Shown piece after piece: positions 51,573 to 62,530 of a stretch of DNA of 64,000 bases; the first letter of the stretch is position 1; every line of letters starts with the position of its first letter. The notes beneath the pieces are model-generated. The model saw only the letters and a program-made list of their open reading frames with translations, did not search any database and was not told the DNA's origin. Source of the DNA: Arthrobacter subterraneus (GTDB lineage: Bacteria; Actinomycetota; Actinomycetes; Actinomycetales; Micrococcaceae). The position numbers were made by a program, and so were the translations under genes. The stretch spans positions 248,001 through 312,000 of the forward strand of contig NZ_FNDT01000002.1 of NCBI RefSeq assembly GCF_900099735.1, read 5' to 3'.

Positions 51573-52892
51573 TCAGTCCTTCTGCGCATCTGGATGCGGT
51601 GCATTAAGCCGCCCTTCCAGCACGGTGGGGTGCCCGGCGAAGAAGGTTGCGACGACGGCGCCCGGCAGTTCGAGGCCGGCGAAGGGACTGTTGCGGCCCT
51701 TGGTTGCCATTTTATGGGGATCGACTGTCCATCGCGCCGCCGGATCCACCAGTGTGAGATTTGCCATCTCGCCCGCCTCAAGCGGCCTGCCCTGGGTCTG
51801 GACCCGTCCAATACGGGCGGGGAGGACCGACGTCGCCTCGGCGAAGCGGGACCAGTTCATCAGCCCGGTGTCGATCATGGTGTGCTGCACCACCGACAGC
51901 GCTGTCTCCAGGCCGGTCATCCCCATCGCGGCCTGCGCCCATTCGCATTCCTTGTGCTCTGAGGGGTGCGGCGCGTGATCGGTCCCGACCACATCGATGG
52001 TTCCATCAGCCAGCGCCTGGCGGAGGGCCGTGACGTCGTCGTCCGTGCGCAGCGGCGGATTGACCTTGTACACCGGGTTCCAGGAACGCACCAGCTCGTC
52101 CGTCAGCAGCAGGTGGTGCGGTGTGACTTCCGCCGTCACGTTGACGCCGCGCTGCTTGGCCCACCGGATGATTTCGACGGAACCGGCGGTGGACACATGG
52201 CACACGTGGAGGCGGGAACCCACGTGCTGGGCCAGGAGCACGTCCCTGGCGATGATGCTTTCCTCGGCCACTGCGGGCCAGCCGGCCAGACCGAGCACGG
52301 CTGACACTGCGCCCTCGTTCATCTGCGCCCCTTCGGTGAGGCGGGGCTCCTGCGCGTGCTGGGCCACAACGCCGTCGAACGCTTTGACGTACTCGAGCGC
52401 GCGGCGCATCAGCACCGGATCCGAGACGCAGATTCCGTCATCGGAGAAAACACGGACCCCCGCACGCGACTGCGCCATGGCACCGATCTCCGCGAGCCGC
52501 CCCCCTGCCAGGCCAACGGTGACGGCGCCCACGGGACGCACATCGACCCAACCGGAGCGCCGCCCGAGTGCGTGGACCTGCTCCACCACTCCGGCGGTGT
52601 CGGCAACGGGCATGCTGTTGGCCATGGCATGGACGGCGGTGTAGCCGCCCAGCGCAGCCGCCCGCGTACCGGTTTCGACGGTCTCGGCGTCTTCCCGGCC
52701 GGGCTCCCTCAGGTGGGTGTGGATGTCGACCATTCCCGGCAGCAGGACCAGCCCGGCGGCGTCGACGACGGCCGCGTCCGCAGCGGACAGGGAACGCCCC
52801 CGCTCAGCAATGCGTCCGTCTCTGATCAGCACATCGACGCCGCCCTCACCGGCCGCGGTGGTGGCGCCCTTGATCAGGTAACTGGTGCTCAT
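51573..52892 (-). CDS. pyrC: Dihydroorotase
   Basis: It cyclises carbamoyl aspartate to dihydroorotate. At 439 residues it is a class I dihydroorotase of the amidohydrolase superfamily. The metal site is [10 protein letters not shown] near residue 57, with [10 protein letters not shown] and GTDHAPH further on supplying the remaining ligands and catalytic Asp. ATG 52892 overlaps the pyrB stop by four bases. Confidence 0.97.
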   Translation of the reverse strand: MSTSYLIKGATTAAGEGGVDVLIRDGRIAERGRSLSAADAAVVDAAGLVLLPGMVDIHTHLREPGREDAETVETGTRAAALGGYTAVHAMANSMPVADTAGVVEQVHALGRRSGWVDVRPVGAVTVGLAGGRLAEIGAMAQSRAGVRVFSDDGICVSDPVLMRRALEYVKAFDGVVAQHAQEPRLTEGAQMNEGAVSAVLGLAGWPAVAEESIIARDVLLAQHVGSRLHVCHVSTAGSVEIIRWAKQRGVNVTAEVTPHHLLLTDELVRSWNPVYKVNPPLRTDDDVTALRQALADGTIDVVGTDHAPHPSEHKECEWAQAAMGMTGLETALSVVQHTMIDTGLMNWSRFAEATSVLPARIGRVQTQGRPLEAGEMANLTLVDPAARWTVDPHKMATKGRNSPFAGLELPGAVVATFFAGHPTVLEGRLNAPHPDAQKD

Positions 52893-53887
52893 ACTCTTGC
52901 CTCCTGGGCTGGGGTAGGCTGCGCGGAGTCATCGCCGGACAGCAGCAGGTAAAGGACGGCCATCCGTACCGACACGCCGTTGCGTACCTGGTCCAGGACT
53001 GTTGACCGGGACGAGTCAGCGGCCGCCGAGGAAATTTCGAGGCCGCGGTTCATCGGACCCGGATGCATGATGATGGTGTCCTTCGCCGGTGACGCTTCAA
53101 GAGCGGCCAGCCGTTCGTCGTCGAATCCCCACGTGCGCGCATATTCACGCGTCGAGGGGAAGAATGCGGCGTTCATCCGTTCTCCCTGAACGCGGAGCAT
53201 CATGATGGCGGAAGGGTGCGTCGCCAGCACTTCGTCCAGGTCGAAGCTGACTTTGCACGGCCAGCTTTCGATGCCGACCGGAAGCAGGGTGGGGGGTGCC
53301 ACCAGGGTCACCTCGGCGCCGAGCGTTGTGAGCAGCCACAGATTGGAGCGGGCCACCCGGGAATGCAGCACGTCTCCGACGATCGCAATGCGAAGTCCGC
53401 TGAGGTCTTCGCCGAGCGAGGTCCGGCCTGCAATCCTGGACCAGTGCCGGCGCAACGTGAAGGCGTCCAGCAGCGCCTGCGTGGGATGCTCGTGCGTTCC
53501 GTCGCCTGCGTTGATCACGGCGGCGTCGATCCAGTCGGAAGCGGCGAGCCGCGCGGGAGCCCCCGACGCCCAGTGCCGGATGACCACGGCGTCGGCGCTC
53601 ATCGCCTCAAGTGTCTGCGCCGTGTCCTTGAGCGATTCACCCTTCGAGACGGAGGAGCCCTTGGCGGCGAAGTTGATGACGTCGGCGGACAGCCGCTTTG
53701 CGGCCGCCTCGAAGGAGATGCGGGTGCGGGTCGAGTCCTCAAAGAACAGGTTCACCACCGTGCGCCCACGGAGCGCCGGAAGTTTCTTCACTTCCCGCTC
53801 GCCGACGACGGCCATTTCCTCGGCTGTGTCGAGGATCCTGATGGCATCGGCGGCTGTCAGGCCGTCAGTGGACAGGAGGTGCTTCAT
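52889..53887 (-). CDS. pyrB: Aspartate carbamoyltransferase catalytic subunit
   Basis: It transfers the carbamoyl group to aspartate. It has 332 residues. Carbamoyl-phosphate-binding [19 protein letters not shown] and aspartate-side [11 protein letters not shown] are intact, as is [14 protein letters not shown]. No pyrI regulatory subunit is present, as usual in Actinobacteria. The ATG overlaps the pyrR stop by four bases. Confidence 0.98.
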   Translation of the reverse strand: MKHLLSTDGLTAADAIRILDTAEEMAVVGEREVKKLPALRGRTVVNLFFEDSTRTRISFEAAAKRLSADVINFAAKGSSVSKGESLKDTAQTLEAMSADAVVIRHWASGAPARLAASDWIDAAVINAGDGTHEHPTQALLDAFTLRRHWSRIAGRTSLGEDLSGLRIAIVGDVLHSRVARSNLWLLTTLGAEVTLVAPPTLLPVGIESWPCKVSFDLDEVLATHPSAIMMLRVQGERMNAAFFPSTREYARTWGFDDERLAALEASPAKDTIIMHPGPMNRGLEISSAAADSSRSTVLDQVRNGVSVRMAVLYLLLSGDDSAQPTPAQEARV

Positions 53888-54459
53888 GCCGGACCTTCAA
53901 TCACAACTTCGTCAACGGCGTCGACCTCGCTGATCCGCACCCGGACCTTCTCGGCGGACGAGGTGGGGAGGTTCTTTCCCACATGGTCGGCGCGGATGGG
54001 CAGTTCGCGGTGGCCGCGGTCGACGAGCACTGCGAGCCGGACGATCCGCGGCCGCCCGATGTCGACGATTGCGTCGAGCGCTGCCCGGATGGTGCGGCCG
54101 GAGTAGAGGACGTCGTCCACCAGCACCACAACCTTGTTGTCGATGCCTGCCGGAGGAAGCCTGGTGGGTCCGGGCGGGCGCGTGGGGTGCCTGCGCAGGT
54201 CATCCCGGAACATGGTCACGTCAAGACGGCCGACCATGCGCTCGGGATCCGCTGCGGGGTCGGTGCGCGCAATTTTGGCCGCCAGTCGCTGGGCCAGGGG
54301 ATATCCGCGGCGGGGAATGCCGAGAAGCACGAGGTCTTCAGAGCCCTTGTTGGCTTCGATGATCTCGTGGGCAATCCGGGTCAGGGCCCGGTCAATGTCT
54401 GCGTCACCGAGGACCGTGCGGAACACGGAGCCGCCGGATCCGGGACTGGGTACACTCAT
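53884..54459 (-). CDS. pyrR: Pyrimidine operon regulator PyrR / uracil phosphoribosyltransferase
   Basis: A UMP-dependent RNA-binding regulator of pyr mRNA that also has uracil phosphoribosyltransferase activity. It has 191 residues. The PRPP-binding motif is [22 protein letters not shown], and basic residues such as [13 protein letters not shown] match the RNA-binding face. ATG 54459 has a long purine-rich site (GGAGAAGGAGGAG) upstream that abuts a PyrR-loop sequence, suggesting translational autoregulation of the whole operon. Confidence 0.96.
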   Translation of the reverse strand: MSVPSPGSGGSVFRTVLGDADIDRALTRIAHEIIEANKGSEDLVLLGIPRRGYPLAQRLAAKIARTDPAADPERMVGRLDVTMFRDDLRRHPTRPPGPTRLPPAGIDNKVVVLVDDVLYSGRTIRAALDAIVDIGRPRIVRLAVLVDRGHRELPIRADHVGKNLPTSSAEKVRVRISEVDAVDEVVIEGPA

Positions 54460-54465
54460 GGAACA

Positions 54466-54493
54466 CTCCTCCTTCTCCGCCTCACAGGACGGC
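54466..54493 (-). promoter_or_regulatory. PyrR-binding RNA hairpin next to the pyrR ribosome-binding site
   Basis: Minus-strand GCCGTCCTGTGAGGC (54479-54493) carries the conserved PyrR loop core GTCC-N-GTGAGG, with GCC/GGC stem ends. It continues directly into the ribosome-binding stretch GGAGAAGGAGGAG (54466-54478). PyrR plus UMP bound here would hide the site. I see no terminator or antiterminator in the leader, so translational repression, as known for mycobacterial PyrR, fits better than the Bacillus attenuation mode. Confidence 0.75.
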
Positions 54494-54545
54494 CTTTAAA
54501 GGGGTTGGCTGCGCGTTCAAAGCTATCACAGGCATCAGCCGCACC

Positions 54546-54557
54546 TATCCTGTGGAG
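54546..54557 (+). promoter_or_regulatory. -10 element of a probable leaderless promoter
   Basis: TATCCT (54546-54551) followed by exactly six bases and the ATG of the PrsW-like gene. It lies in the gap shared with the divergent pyr operon. Confidence 0.45.
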
Positions 54558-55826
54558 ATGAGTATGAACTCCGGGCGGGGCCATGCCGGACGCGGGAACC
54601 ACGTTCCGCCGCACCTCCAGCCGCCGCTGGGCATGTGGCAGCAGGTTCAGGACGGGCCCCCGGTGCCTCCGCCCGCCCGCCCTTCGGCCGGTCTTCGTCC
54701 CACCGGAAGGAAGTGCTCGCACCCGGTCGGTTCCACCGTCGTCAACGCGTTGCTGATTATCGTGGCGGGTCTGGTCCTGGCCGGGGTTGCGGTGCTCGTC
54801 ACTGCCCAGCTCGGCACCGCGGCCCTTGTTCTCTGCGCCGCACTCGCGCTCGTACCGTTGGGCATCTGTCTCGCAGGTATCCGCTGGGTCGACCGGTGGG
54901 ACCCTGAACCCCGCGGAGCTCTCGTCTTCGCTTTTCTGTGGGGTGCGGGAATGTCCGTGGCGGTGACGCTCCTCTTCGGCCCTGCTGTCACGGCGCTTCT
55001 CAGCGCGGGGCTGGACGGGGCGAGCCCAGACGTCGTGGGTCCGGTGTTCCAGGCACCGCTCGTGGAGGAGATTGCGAAGGGCCTCGGTGTCCTCGTCCTC
55101 GCATTCTCGCGGCGCACGCACTTCGACGGTCCGGTCGACGGGATTGTGTACGCGGGTACGGTCGCGGCCGGGTTCGCCTTCACCGAAAACATCCTCTACT
55201 TCGGATCGGCGCTCACGGACCCCGCAGGGCTCGGTGGACTGATCACGGTATTTGTCATGCGCGGGATCTTCTCACCCTTTGCCCACGTCATGTTCACCGG
55301 AGCACTGGGCTTTGTCCTCGGGGTGGTCCTTGCCAAGCGCCGCACGGGCGGGCGGCTGGTTGGGGCATTCCTGGTCGGTCTTGTTCCCGCCATCGCCGGC
55401 CATATGCTGTGGAACGGCGGACTGGTGGTCGTGTTCACCGACTTCTTCTCGTTCTATTTCCTGGTGCAGTTGCCATTGTTTCTCATTGTGATCGCGGTGG
55501 TGCTCGGGCTGCGCCGCGCGGAACGGGCCGTGACGTACCAGCGCCTCGCGGAATACTCCGCTTCCGGCTGGCTCACCGACCGGGAGGTGGAGATGGTGGC
55601 CTCGCCCGGCGGACGGTCGTCTGCTCTCGCGTGGGCCGCGCGGGTGGGTGCCGCGCCGGCCATGAAGCGCTTCATCAGCATCGGCGTGCGGCTCGCCTTT
55701 GTACGCCAGCGGCTACGGGCCGGCCACGCAGCCGCGACTGATCCGCAGCTGGAGCTCCAGCTGCTCCACGACCTCGATGCAGCCCGCGGGGAAATCATCT
55801 CCGCCGCGTCGGCGCGCCGGTTCTGA
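54558..55826 (+). CDS. PrsW family intramembrane metalloprotease
   Basis: A multi-pass membrane protein, 422 residues, of the PrsW/CPBP-related glutamic or metalloprotease clan; B. subtilis PrsW cleaves an anti-sigma factor. A Pro-rich cytoplasmic N-terminus (about 55 residues) is followed by about eight membrane segments. Signature motifs are APLVEEIAKGLGV (Glu-Glu), GFAFTENILYF, RGIFSPFAHVMF and PAIAGHMLWNG. GTG 54552 is possible, but ATG 54558 sits exactly six bases after a TATCCT -10 box. The C-terminal 120 residues are soluble. The substrate is unknown; no anti-sigma gene is nearby. Confidence 0.87.
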   Translation: MSMNSGRGHAGRGNHVPPHLQPPLGMWQQVQDGPPVPPPARPSAGLRPTGRKCSHPVGSTVVNALLIIVAGLVLAGVAVLVTAQLGTAALVLCAALALVPLGICLAGIRWVDRWDPEPRGALVFAFLWGAGMSVAVTLLFGPAVTALLSAGLDGASPDVVGPVFQAPLVEEIAKGLGVLVLAFSRRTHFDGPVDGIVYAGTVAAGFAFTENILYFGSALTDPAGLGGLITVFVMRGIFSPFAHVMFTGALGFVLGVVLAKRRTGGRLVGAFLVGLVPAIAGHMLWNGGLVVVFTDFFSFYFLVQLPLFLIVIAVVLGLRRAERAVTYQRLAEYSASGWLTDREVEMVASPGGRSSALAWAARVGAAPAMKRFISIGVRLAFVRQRLRAGHAAATDPQLELQLLHDLDAARGEIISAASARRF

Positions 55827-55839
55827 GTGTCCGGCGCGC
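55812..55839. terminator. Hairpin at the convergent PrsW/nusB junction
   Basis: GCGCGCCGG (55812-55820) and CCGGCGCGC (55831-55839) are exact reverse complements with a ten-base loop containing the PrsW stop codon. It lies 21 bases before the end of convergent nusB. A likely bidirectional terminator, without a U-tract. Confidence 0.7.
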
Positions 55840-55859
55840 GGAGCGCTCAGCAGGCGCGA

Positions 55860-56270
55860 CTACGCCAGTAGTGTGGGCTTGAGCTGCTGCAGACGGCCGA
55901 GCAGCCCGTTGATGAACGCGGGCGATTCATCCGTGGACAGCATGGTGGCCAACTGTACTGCTTCGCTGACCGCCACGGTATCCGGAACATCCTCGTTGTA
56001 CAGGAGTTCCCAGGCGCCGACGCGCAGAATCATGCGGTCGACCGCCGGCATCCGGTCCAGCGTCCAGCCCTGCGAATAGGTGCTGAGGAACTCATCGATC
56101 TGAGCGCCGTGCGCCATCACGCCGTCAATAATCTCGACGGAGTACTCATTGATCACGGTGTCGGTCTTCTCGCGCCGGCCGCGTAGGGCCTCCAGCGGAG
56201 ATACCGACCGTTGCTCGGCCTCGAACAGGATGTCGAGCGCCCGACGCCGTGCCTTGCTGCGCGCACTCAC
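55860..56270 (-). CDS. nusB: Transcription antitermination factor NusB
   Basis: It binds boxA RNA with S10 (NusE) in rRNA antitermination complexes. It has 136 residues and is all-helical. It begins [21 protein letters not shown] and ends [12 protein letters not shown], both standard NusB motifs. GTG 56270 overlaps the efp stop by four bases. Confidence 0.97.
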   Translation of the reverse strand: MSARSKARRRALDILFEAEQRSVSPLEALRGRREKTDTVINEYSVEIIDGVMAHGAQIDEFLSTYSQGWTLDRMPAVDRMILRVGAWELLYNEDVPDTVAVSEAVQLATMLSTDESPAFINGLLGRLQQLKPTLLA

Positions 56271-56830
56271 TCGTTGACGCGTCCCAGGTACTCACCGGTG
56301 CGGGTGTCTACCTTGACCTTGGTGCCGGTCTCGAGGAACAGCGGAACCTGGATTTCGTAGCCGGTTTCCACCGTGGCCGGCTTGGTGCCGCCGGTTGAGC
56401 GGTCACCCTGCAGGCCCGGCTCGGTGTACGTGATTTCGAGAACGACAGACGGCGGGAGCTCCAGGTACAGCGCTGACCCCTCATGCATGGCGATGGTTGC
56501 CATCTGGCTCTCGAGCATGAAGTTCTCGGCGTTGCCCACGGTTGCCCCGGGCACGGTGATCTGGTCATAGTCGGTCGTGTCCATGAACACGAAGTCGTCG
56601 CCGTCCTTGTACAGGTACTGGTAGTCGCGGCGGTCCACCGTGGCGGTCTCGATCTTGAGCCCGGCATTGAAGGTCTTGTCGACAACTTTGCCGGAGAGGA
56701 TGTTGCGCAGCTTCGTGCGGACAAACGCGCCGCCCTTGCCCGGCTTCACGTGCTGGAATTCGAGCACGTTCCAGAGGTTCCCCTCGAGCTTGAGGACAGT
56801 GCCGTTCTTGATGTCGTTCGTGGTGGCCAC
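56267..56830 (-). CDS. efp: Elongation factor P
   Basis: It rescues ribosomes stalled on polyproline. It has 187 residues with three beta-barrel domains. The tip loop reads [12 protein letters not shown], the K-P-G-K type used by Actinobacteria; I see no lysine-modifying gene in the window, so the modification state is open. The C-terminal domain has the [25 protein letters not shown] signature. GTG 56830 is the start. The 122-base gap to aroB upstream shows no gene; a promoter there is likely but not clear. Confidence 0.97.
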   Translation of the reverse strand: MATTNDIKNGTVLKLEGNLWNVLEFQHVKPGKGGAFVRTKLRNILSGKVVDKTFNAGLKIETATVDRRDYQYLYKDGDDFVFMDTTDYDQITVPGATVGNAENFMLESQMATIAMHEGSALYLELPPSVVLEITYTEPGLQGDRSTGGTKPATVETGYEIQVPLFLETGTKVKVDTRTGEYLGRVNE

Positions 56831-56952
56831 GGATTCACTTTCGTCGATTGACTGATGGTTGGCTTACGTTGCAGCAGGCGCAGTACCGAAACCATTGCGC
56901 GTGTGCCCGCCAAAAGACCAGAGACCAGTCTACCCTGCCCGCCGCGGCCTGC

Positions 56953-58590
<1,638 letters not shown>

Positions 58591-58591
<1 letters not shown>

Positions 58592-59790
58592 CAGGGCGTG
58601 ACCGAGTTCAGCGACGCCGGAATGTTCGCCAGGTAGGACTCGAGGTTCCGCCTGGTTTCCGTGATCGAGTCACCGCCGAATTTCTCCGTCACCGCCTCTG
58701 CAAGGACCAGGGCAACCATCGCTTCGGCGACCACACCGGCTGCAGGGACAGCGCACACGTCGGAGCGCTGGTGATGTGCCTTGGCGGCGTCGCCGGTGCT
58801 GACGTCGATTGTCTGCAGGGCACGTGGAACGGTGGCAATCGGCTTCATCGCCGCCCGCACCCGGAGGACGTCGCCGATACTCATCCCGCCCTCGATTCCG
58901 CCTGCCCGGTTGGTGGCCCTGCCGATCCGGCCGCTTTCCGCCCGCACGATCTCATCATGGGCAGCGGACCCCCGACGGCGCGCGGTCTCGAAACCATCGC
59001 CGACCTCGACACCCTTGATCGCCTGGATACCCATCAGCGCAGCGGCCAGACGCGCATCAAGGCGGCGGTCCCAGTGCACGTAGCTCCCAAGCCCCGGCGG
59101 GAGTCCGTAGGCAAGGACCTCGACCACGCCCCCCAGGGTCTCGCCCTCCTTGTGCGCGGCGTCGACCTCGGCGACCATCGCGGTGGAGGTTTCACGGTCG
59201 AAGCAGCGCAGCGGATCCTCATCCAGTGCCAGAACATCGCGGGGCCCGGGAAGCTCTGCGCCTTCCGGCACCGCTACCGACGCAACAGCAACGGTGTGGC
59301 TGAGGAGCTCGATGCCCAGCGCGGAGAGAAACCGGGCTGCTACGGTCCCCAGTGCCACCCTGGCGGCGGTCTCCCGCGCACTGGCGCGTTCCAGGACAGG
59401 GCGGGCCTCATCGAATCCGTACTTCTGCATACCGGTGAAATCTGCGTGACCGGGACGCGGCCGCGTCAGCGGCGCGTTGCGCCCGGACTCCTGCAATGTT
59501 CCGGGTTCCACAGGATCGGCGGACATGACCTGCTCCCACTTCGGCCACTCGGTGTTGCCTACCTCAATGGCCACGGGGCCGCCCTGGGTAAGGCCGTGCC
59601 TCACTCCCCCGATGATGCGGACCTGGTCCTGTTCGAACTTCATCCTTGCGCCCCGGCCGTACCCGAGCCGCCGGCGCGCCAGGGCAGCCTGAATGGACTC
59701 GCTGGCGACCTCGACGCCTGCGGGCATTCCCTCGATGATTCCAACCAGAGCAGGGCCGTGGGATTCCCCGGCCGTCAACCAACGCAACAT
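58591..59790 (-). CDS. aroC: Chorismate synthase
   Basis: The last shikimate-pathway step, FMN-dependent elimination giving chorismate. It has 399 residues from ATG 59790, which has AGGA seven bases upstream and gives the standard [13 protein letters not shown] start. The frame is open to 59850, but that extension does not match the family. [15 protein letters not shown]-type motifs ([17 protein letters not shown]) and the C-terminal [19 protein letters not shown] are present. Confidence 0.97.
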
Positions 59791-59821
59791 ACGTCCATCC
59801 TGCCACGGGCTGCGGACGTCA

Positions 59822-60715
59822 TCAGCGCCGGGGAGCCCCCACAGCGTCACACATCACATTTATGACAGCGGTCTCGTCCCTGAAGACGTCCCCGGCAAAG
59901 AGCTTCACCTGCGCAACGGCCTGGTACAGCAGCATTTCGAGGCCGGGAACGATCACACCGCCGCGCTCTGACCAGGCGGCGGCCAGGGCACTGGGCCAGG
60001 GGTCGTACGCAACGTCCAGCAACACCCGCGGCCCGGACGATGCTTCGCTTGCCATGAAGGGTTCGGACAGCAGGGATCCAGCCAGCCCGTCAGCGCCGCG
60101 GGGCGGCAGTGTCGAGATGACCAGCTGGGAGGCCCCGCAGAGTCCGGCTGCGGCAGCGAATTGCCGAAGCTCAACGGTAATGCCCAGCCTGCGGCCGGTT
60201 TCCACGAGCGGCGCGGCTTTCTCCGGAGTCCTCACGCAGACGTCGACCCGCTCGACCCCCATGCTGGCCAGTGCCGCCAGCGCCGCTGCAGCGGTGCCCC
60301 CGCCGCCAAGGATCAGCGCCCGCTGCGGGTGCGCGGCACCCGCCTGGCGGACCGCCCGCACAATACCCTCGACGTCGGTGTTGTAACCCACCAGGCGTCG
60401 TGAATCCGTCTCCCCCACCGCGAGCACGGTGTTGATCACGCCGAGCTCCCTGACACCGGGGCCGACACTGTCCATGTGGGGCAGCGCCGCGGCCTTGTGC
60501 GGCATGGTGACCGAAAGCCCCCGCCATGAGGGTTCCCGCCTGAGCTCCGACAGGAGGCTCCCGAGCGATTCCGGGGGCGTGTCAATCGCCGTATAGCTGC
60601 AGTCGAATCCCAGATAGGCGTAGGCTGCGCGGTGCAGGCGCGGGGATTTCGAGTGCGCGATGGGATGACCTGTGACGCCGGCCCGGTAACGGGCCGGCGT
60701 CAGGTCGGGAACCAC
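59822..60715 (-). CDS. aroE: Shikimate dehydrogenase
   Basis: It reduces 3-dehydroshikimate with NADPH. It has 297 residues. Shikimate-binding [13 protein letters not shown], catalytic Lys in [10 protein letters not shown] and NADP-binding [15 protein letters not shown] are clear. GTG 60715 directly abuts the mltG stop codon. A 13-bp perfect hairpin occupies codons 5-14. It is followed by aroC after 31 bases. Confidence 0.95.
   Translation of the reverse strand: MVPDLTPARYRAGVTGHPIAHSKSPRLHRAAYAYLGFDCSYTAIDTPPESLGSLLSELRREPSWRGLSVTMPHKAAALPHMDSVGPGVRELGVINTVLAVGETDSRRLVGYNTDVEGIVRAVRQAGAAHPQRALILGGGGTAAAALAALASMGVERVDVCVRTPEKAAPLVETGRRLGITVELRQFAAAAGLCGASQLVISTLPPRGADGLAGSLLSEPFMASEASSGPRVLLDVAYDPWPSALAAAWSERGGVIVPGLEMLLYQAVAQVKLFAGDVFRDETAVINVMCDAVGAPRR
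60673..60702 (-). promoter_or_regulatory. 13-bp perfect hairpin in the first codons of aroE
   Basis: TGACGCCGGCCCG (60673-60685) and CGGGCCGGCGTCA (60690-60702) are exact reverse complements around GTAA. Four more pairs (60667-60670 with 60703-60706) extend it past a two-base bulge. It starts about 14 bases after the mltG stop and lies within aroE codons 5-14. It could terminate part of the mltG transcripts or slow translation entry into aroE. Confidence 0.55.
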
Positions 60716-61939
60716 CTATTCGCACCTTCCGGCGTTGTCGGCGCACCATTCCTGGTATTCCTGGACGTAGACGGCGTGCTCGGCCAGCGTCTCGGAGAAC
60801 TTGGTTTCGCCGGTGTCGAGGTCGACCGTCACCCAGTAGTAGTAGGGAACGTCAGCCGGGTTGACCGCCGCCTCGATTGCTTCCGCGCTCGGAGAACCGA
60901 TCGGTCCGACAGGCAGGCCCTCAATGGCGTAGGTGTTGTACGGATTGGACTTGTCGGCCTTTTCCTCGTCCGTCAGGTTGTAGCTCTTGCGGTCGAGTCC
61001 ATAGGTGACGGTGGCATCCGACTGGATCAGTCCGTTTGTCTCCGTGTTGTCCGGACCCAGCCGGTTCATGATGGCACCGGCCACCTGTGCATAATCCGCC
61101 TGTCCTGCTTCAGCCTGGACAATACTGGCGATCGTCAGAATGCGGTACTGCTCATCCGGGTCGGTGACGCCGGCCTCCTCGAGAGCGGCCTTGGTGTTGT
61201 CCACCATCTGCTGGATCACTTCGGTTGCCGTGATGTCGAGGTCGAACCGGTATTCGCCCGGGTAGAGGTAGCCTTCGAGGCTCGGCGACTTCTCCGGGAT
61301 ACCGAACTGCGTCGGGTCCTCAGCGAGAGCCTCGAATTCTTCACGGGGGATCCCCGTCGATTCAGCCAGGATGTCCAATACCTCGTTCTGCCGGAGGTCG
61401 CGGGCGACAGCCGCGTAGTAAACTCCGGCGCCTCCCTCGGCGAGCAGCGCCTTGGCTGCCTCCGCGGAACTCATCTGGTATTTCATCTCGTAGTCACCGG
61501 GCTGAATCACGCGGCCGTCAGCCTCGGCCGCAAGCGCGTTGAGGAACTCATCAGCACTCGCCACGATGTCCTGTTGTTCGAGTTCGTTGCCCACGATGAG
61601 CGGGCCCGCACCTGCCTCAACCGTGAAGGTCACGGAGCCGGTGCCAGGACCGGCGTAGTCGGTGACCTCACCGACTCCGAGGAGGTTCCTGAGGAACATC
61701 GCTGCGCCGAACACGACTCCCACGAAAAGGAGCACCACGACGAGCATGACGATGGTGCCCCGCCTGCGGCGACGCTGGCGGGCCTTGGACGGCCGCCTGG
61801 TCCGGCGGGAGGGCACATCCGCCTCGAAAAATTGCTCGACAGGCTCAGGATGCACGGGGTGGTGCTCCTCGTAGTAGTCGTCCGGATGCTTCTCAGCTCC
61901 ATGATCGGCTGCCGGGAAAGGAGGATGACGATGGCTCAC
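60716..61939 (-). CDS. mltG: Endolytic murein transglycosylase MltG
   Basis: A membrane-anchored lytic transglycosylase that cuts nascent glycan strands and so sets their length. It has 407 residues: a long acidic/His-rich and then Arg-rich cytoplasmic N-terminus, one membrane segment (about 62-83), a LysM-like region, and the YceG domain (about 130-390) with LEGYLYPGEYRFD and IASIVQAEAGQ carrying the conserved catalytic Glu, then GLIQSDATVTY and GLPVGPIGSPS. GTG 61939 overlaps ruvX by four bases with AGAGGAG upstream. Confidence 0.95.
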   Translation of the reverse strand: MSHRHPPFPAADHGAEKHPDDYYEEHHPVHPEPVEQFFEADVPSRRTRRPSKARQRRRRRGTIVMLVVVLLFVGVVFGAAMFLRNLLGVGEVTDYAGPGTGSVTFTVEAGAGPLIVGNELEQQDIVASADEFLNALAAEADGRVIQPGDYEMKYQMSSAEAAKALLAEGGAGVYYAAVARDLRQNEVLDILAESTGIPREEFEALAEDPTQFGIPEKSPSLEGYLYPGEYRFDLDITATEVIQQMVDNTKAALEEAGVTDPDEQYRILTIASIVQAEAGQADYAQVAGAIMNRLGPDNTETNGLIQSDATVTYGLDRKSYNLTDEEKADKSNPYNTYAIEGLPVGPIGSPSAEAIEAAVNPADVPYYYWVTVDLDTGETKFSETLAEHAVYVQEYQEWCADNAGRCE

Positions 61940-62487
61940 TGCTCCTCTTTCCTCCCACTGTAGGTTTGCGTAATTTCTGACTCCTCGGATGAGGCCGACG
62001 ACGGGTGGTCAAGATTCCGCCGCCGATGCTGAACGACCGGCTCCCCCACATCCCGCTCAAGACTGCGTTGCGTGTCTATGGCATGTTGGAGTATCTCCAC
62101 AGCTGCCACCTGATCTACCACCTTACGGTGTTCGCGACTGTTCAAGCCAGCCTGCCGGAGCGACCGGTGCGCTGACACGGACGACAACCGCTCGTCAATG
62201 AGCCGGACCGGAACGTCCAGTCCCGCCCCGGAGAGTGCTTCGACGAGTGCGGCTGCATAGTCTCGCGCCATGGCCGTGGAAGCGGATTCGGTTCCGCTCA
62301 GATTGCGGGGCAACCCGACGAAGACTTCAACGGCCGACAGGTCCTCGATGTTCCTGAGCAGCAGCCGCAGGTCCCTGTTCTTCCGGGAGTCCCGGTTGAG
62401 GGTGCACACCGGCGTCGCGATCAGGCCGTCCCTGTCGCACGCTGCAACTCCAACGCGGACCATGCCGACGTCGACGCCGATCTTCAC
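61936..62487 (-). CDS. ruvX: Holliday junction resolvase-like protein RuvX (YqgF)
   Basis: An RNase H-fold nuclease implicated in 16S rRNA 5' processing and possibly recombination. It has 183 residues from GTG 62487 (GGAGG about 13 bases upstream, a longer spacing than usual). The acidic motifs are IGVDVGMVRVG (GxDxG), EVFVGLPRNLSG and RLIDERLSSVSA. The frame continues upstream to 62712 across the alaS end, which I reject. The C-terminus has an extra 35-residue polar tail. It keeps the alaS-ruvX-mltG-aroE order of Actinobacteria. Confidence 0.93.
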   Translation of the reverse strand: MKIGVDVGMVRVGVAACDRDGLIATPVCTLNRDSRKNRDLRLLLRNIEDLSAVEVFVGLPRNLSGTESASTAMARDYAAALVEALSGAGLDVPVRLIDERLSSVSAHRSLRQAGLNSREHRKVVDQVAAVEILQHAIDTQRSLERDVGEPVVQHRRRNLDHPSSASSEESEITQTYSGRKEEQ

Positions 62488-62530
62488 GCCGCGCGGGTAT
62501 CCTCCGGATGCCACCGACGGATGATCCGCG

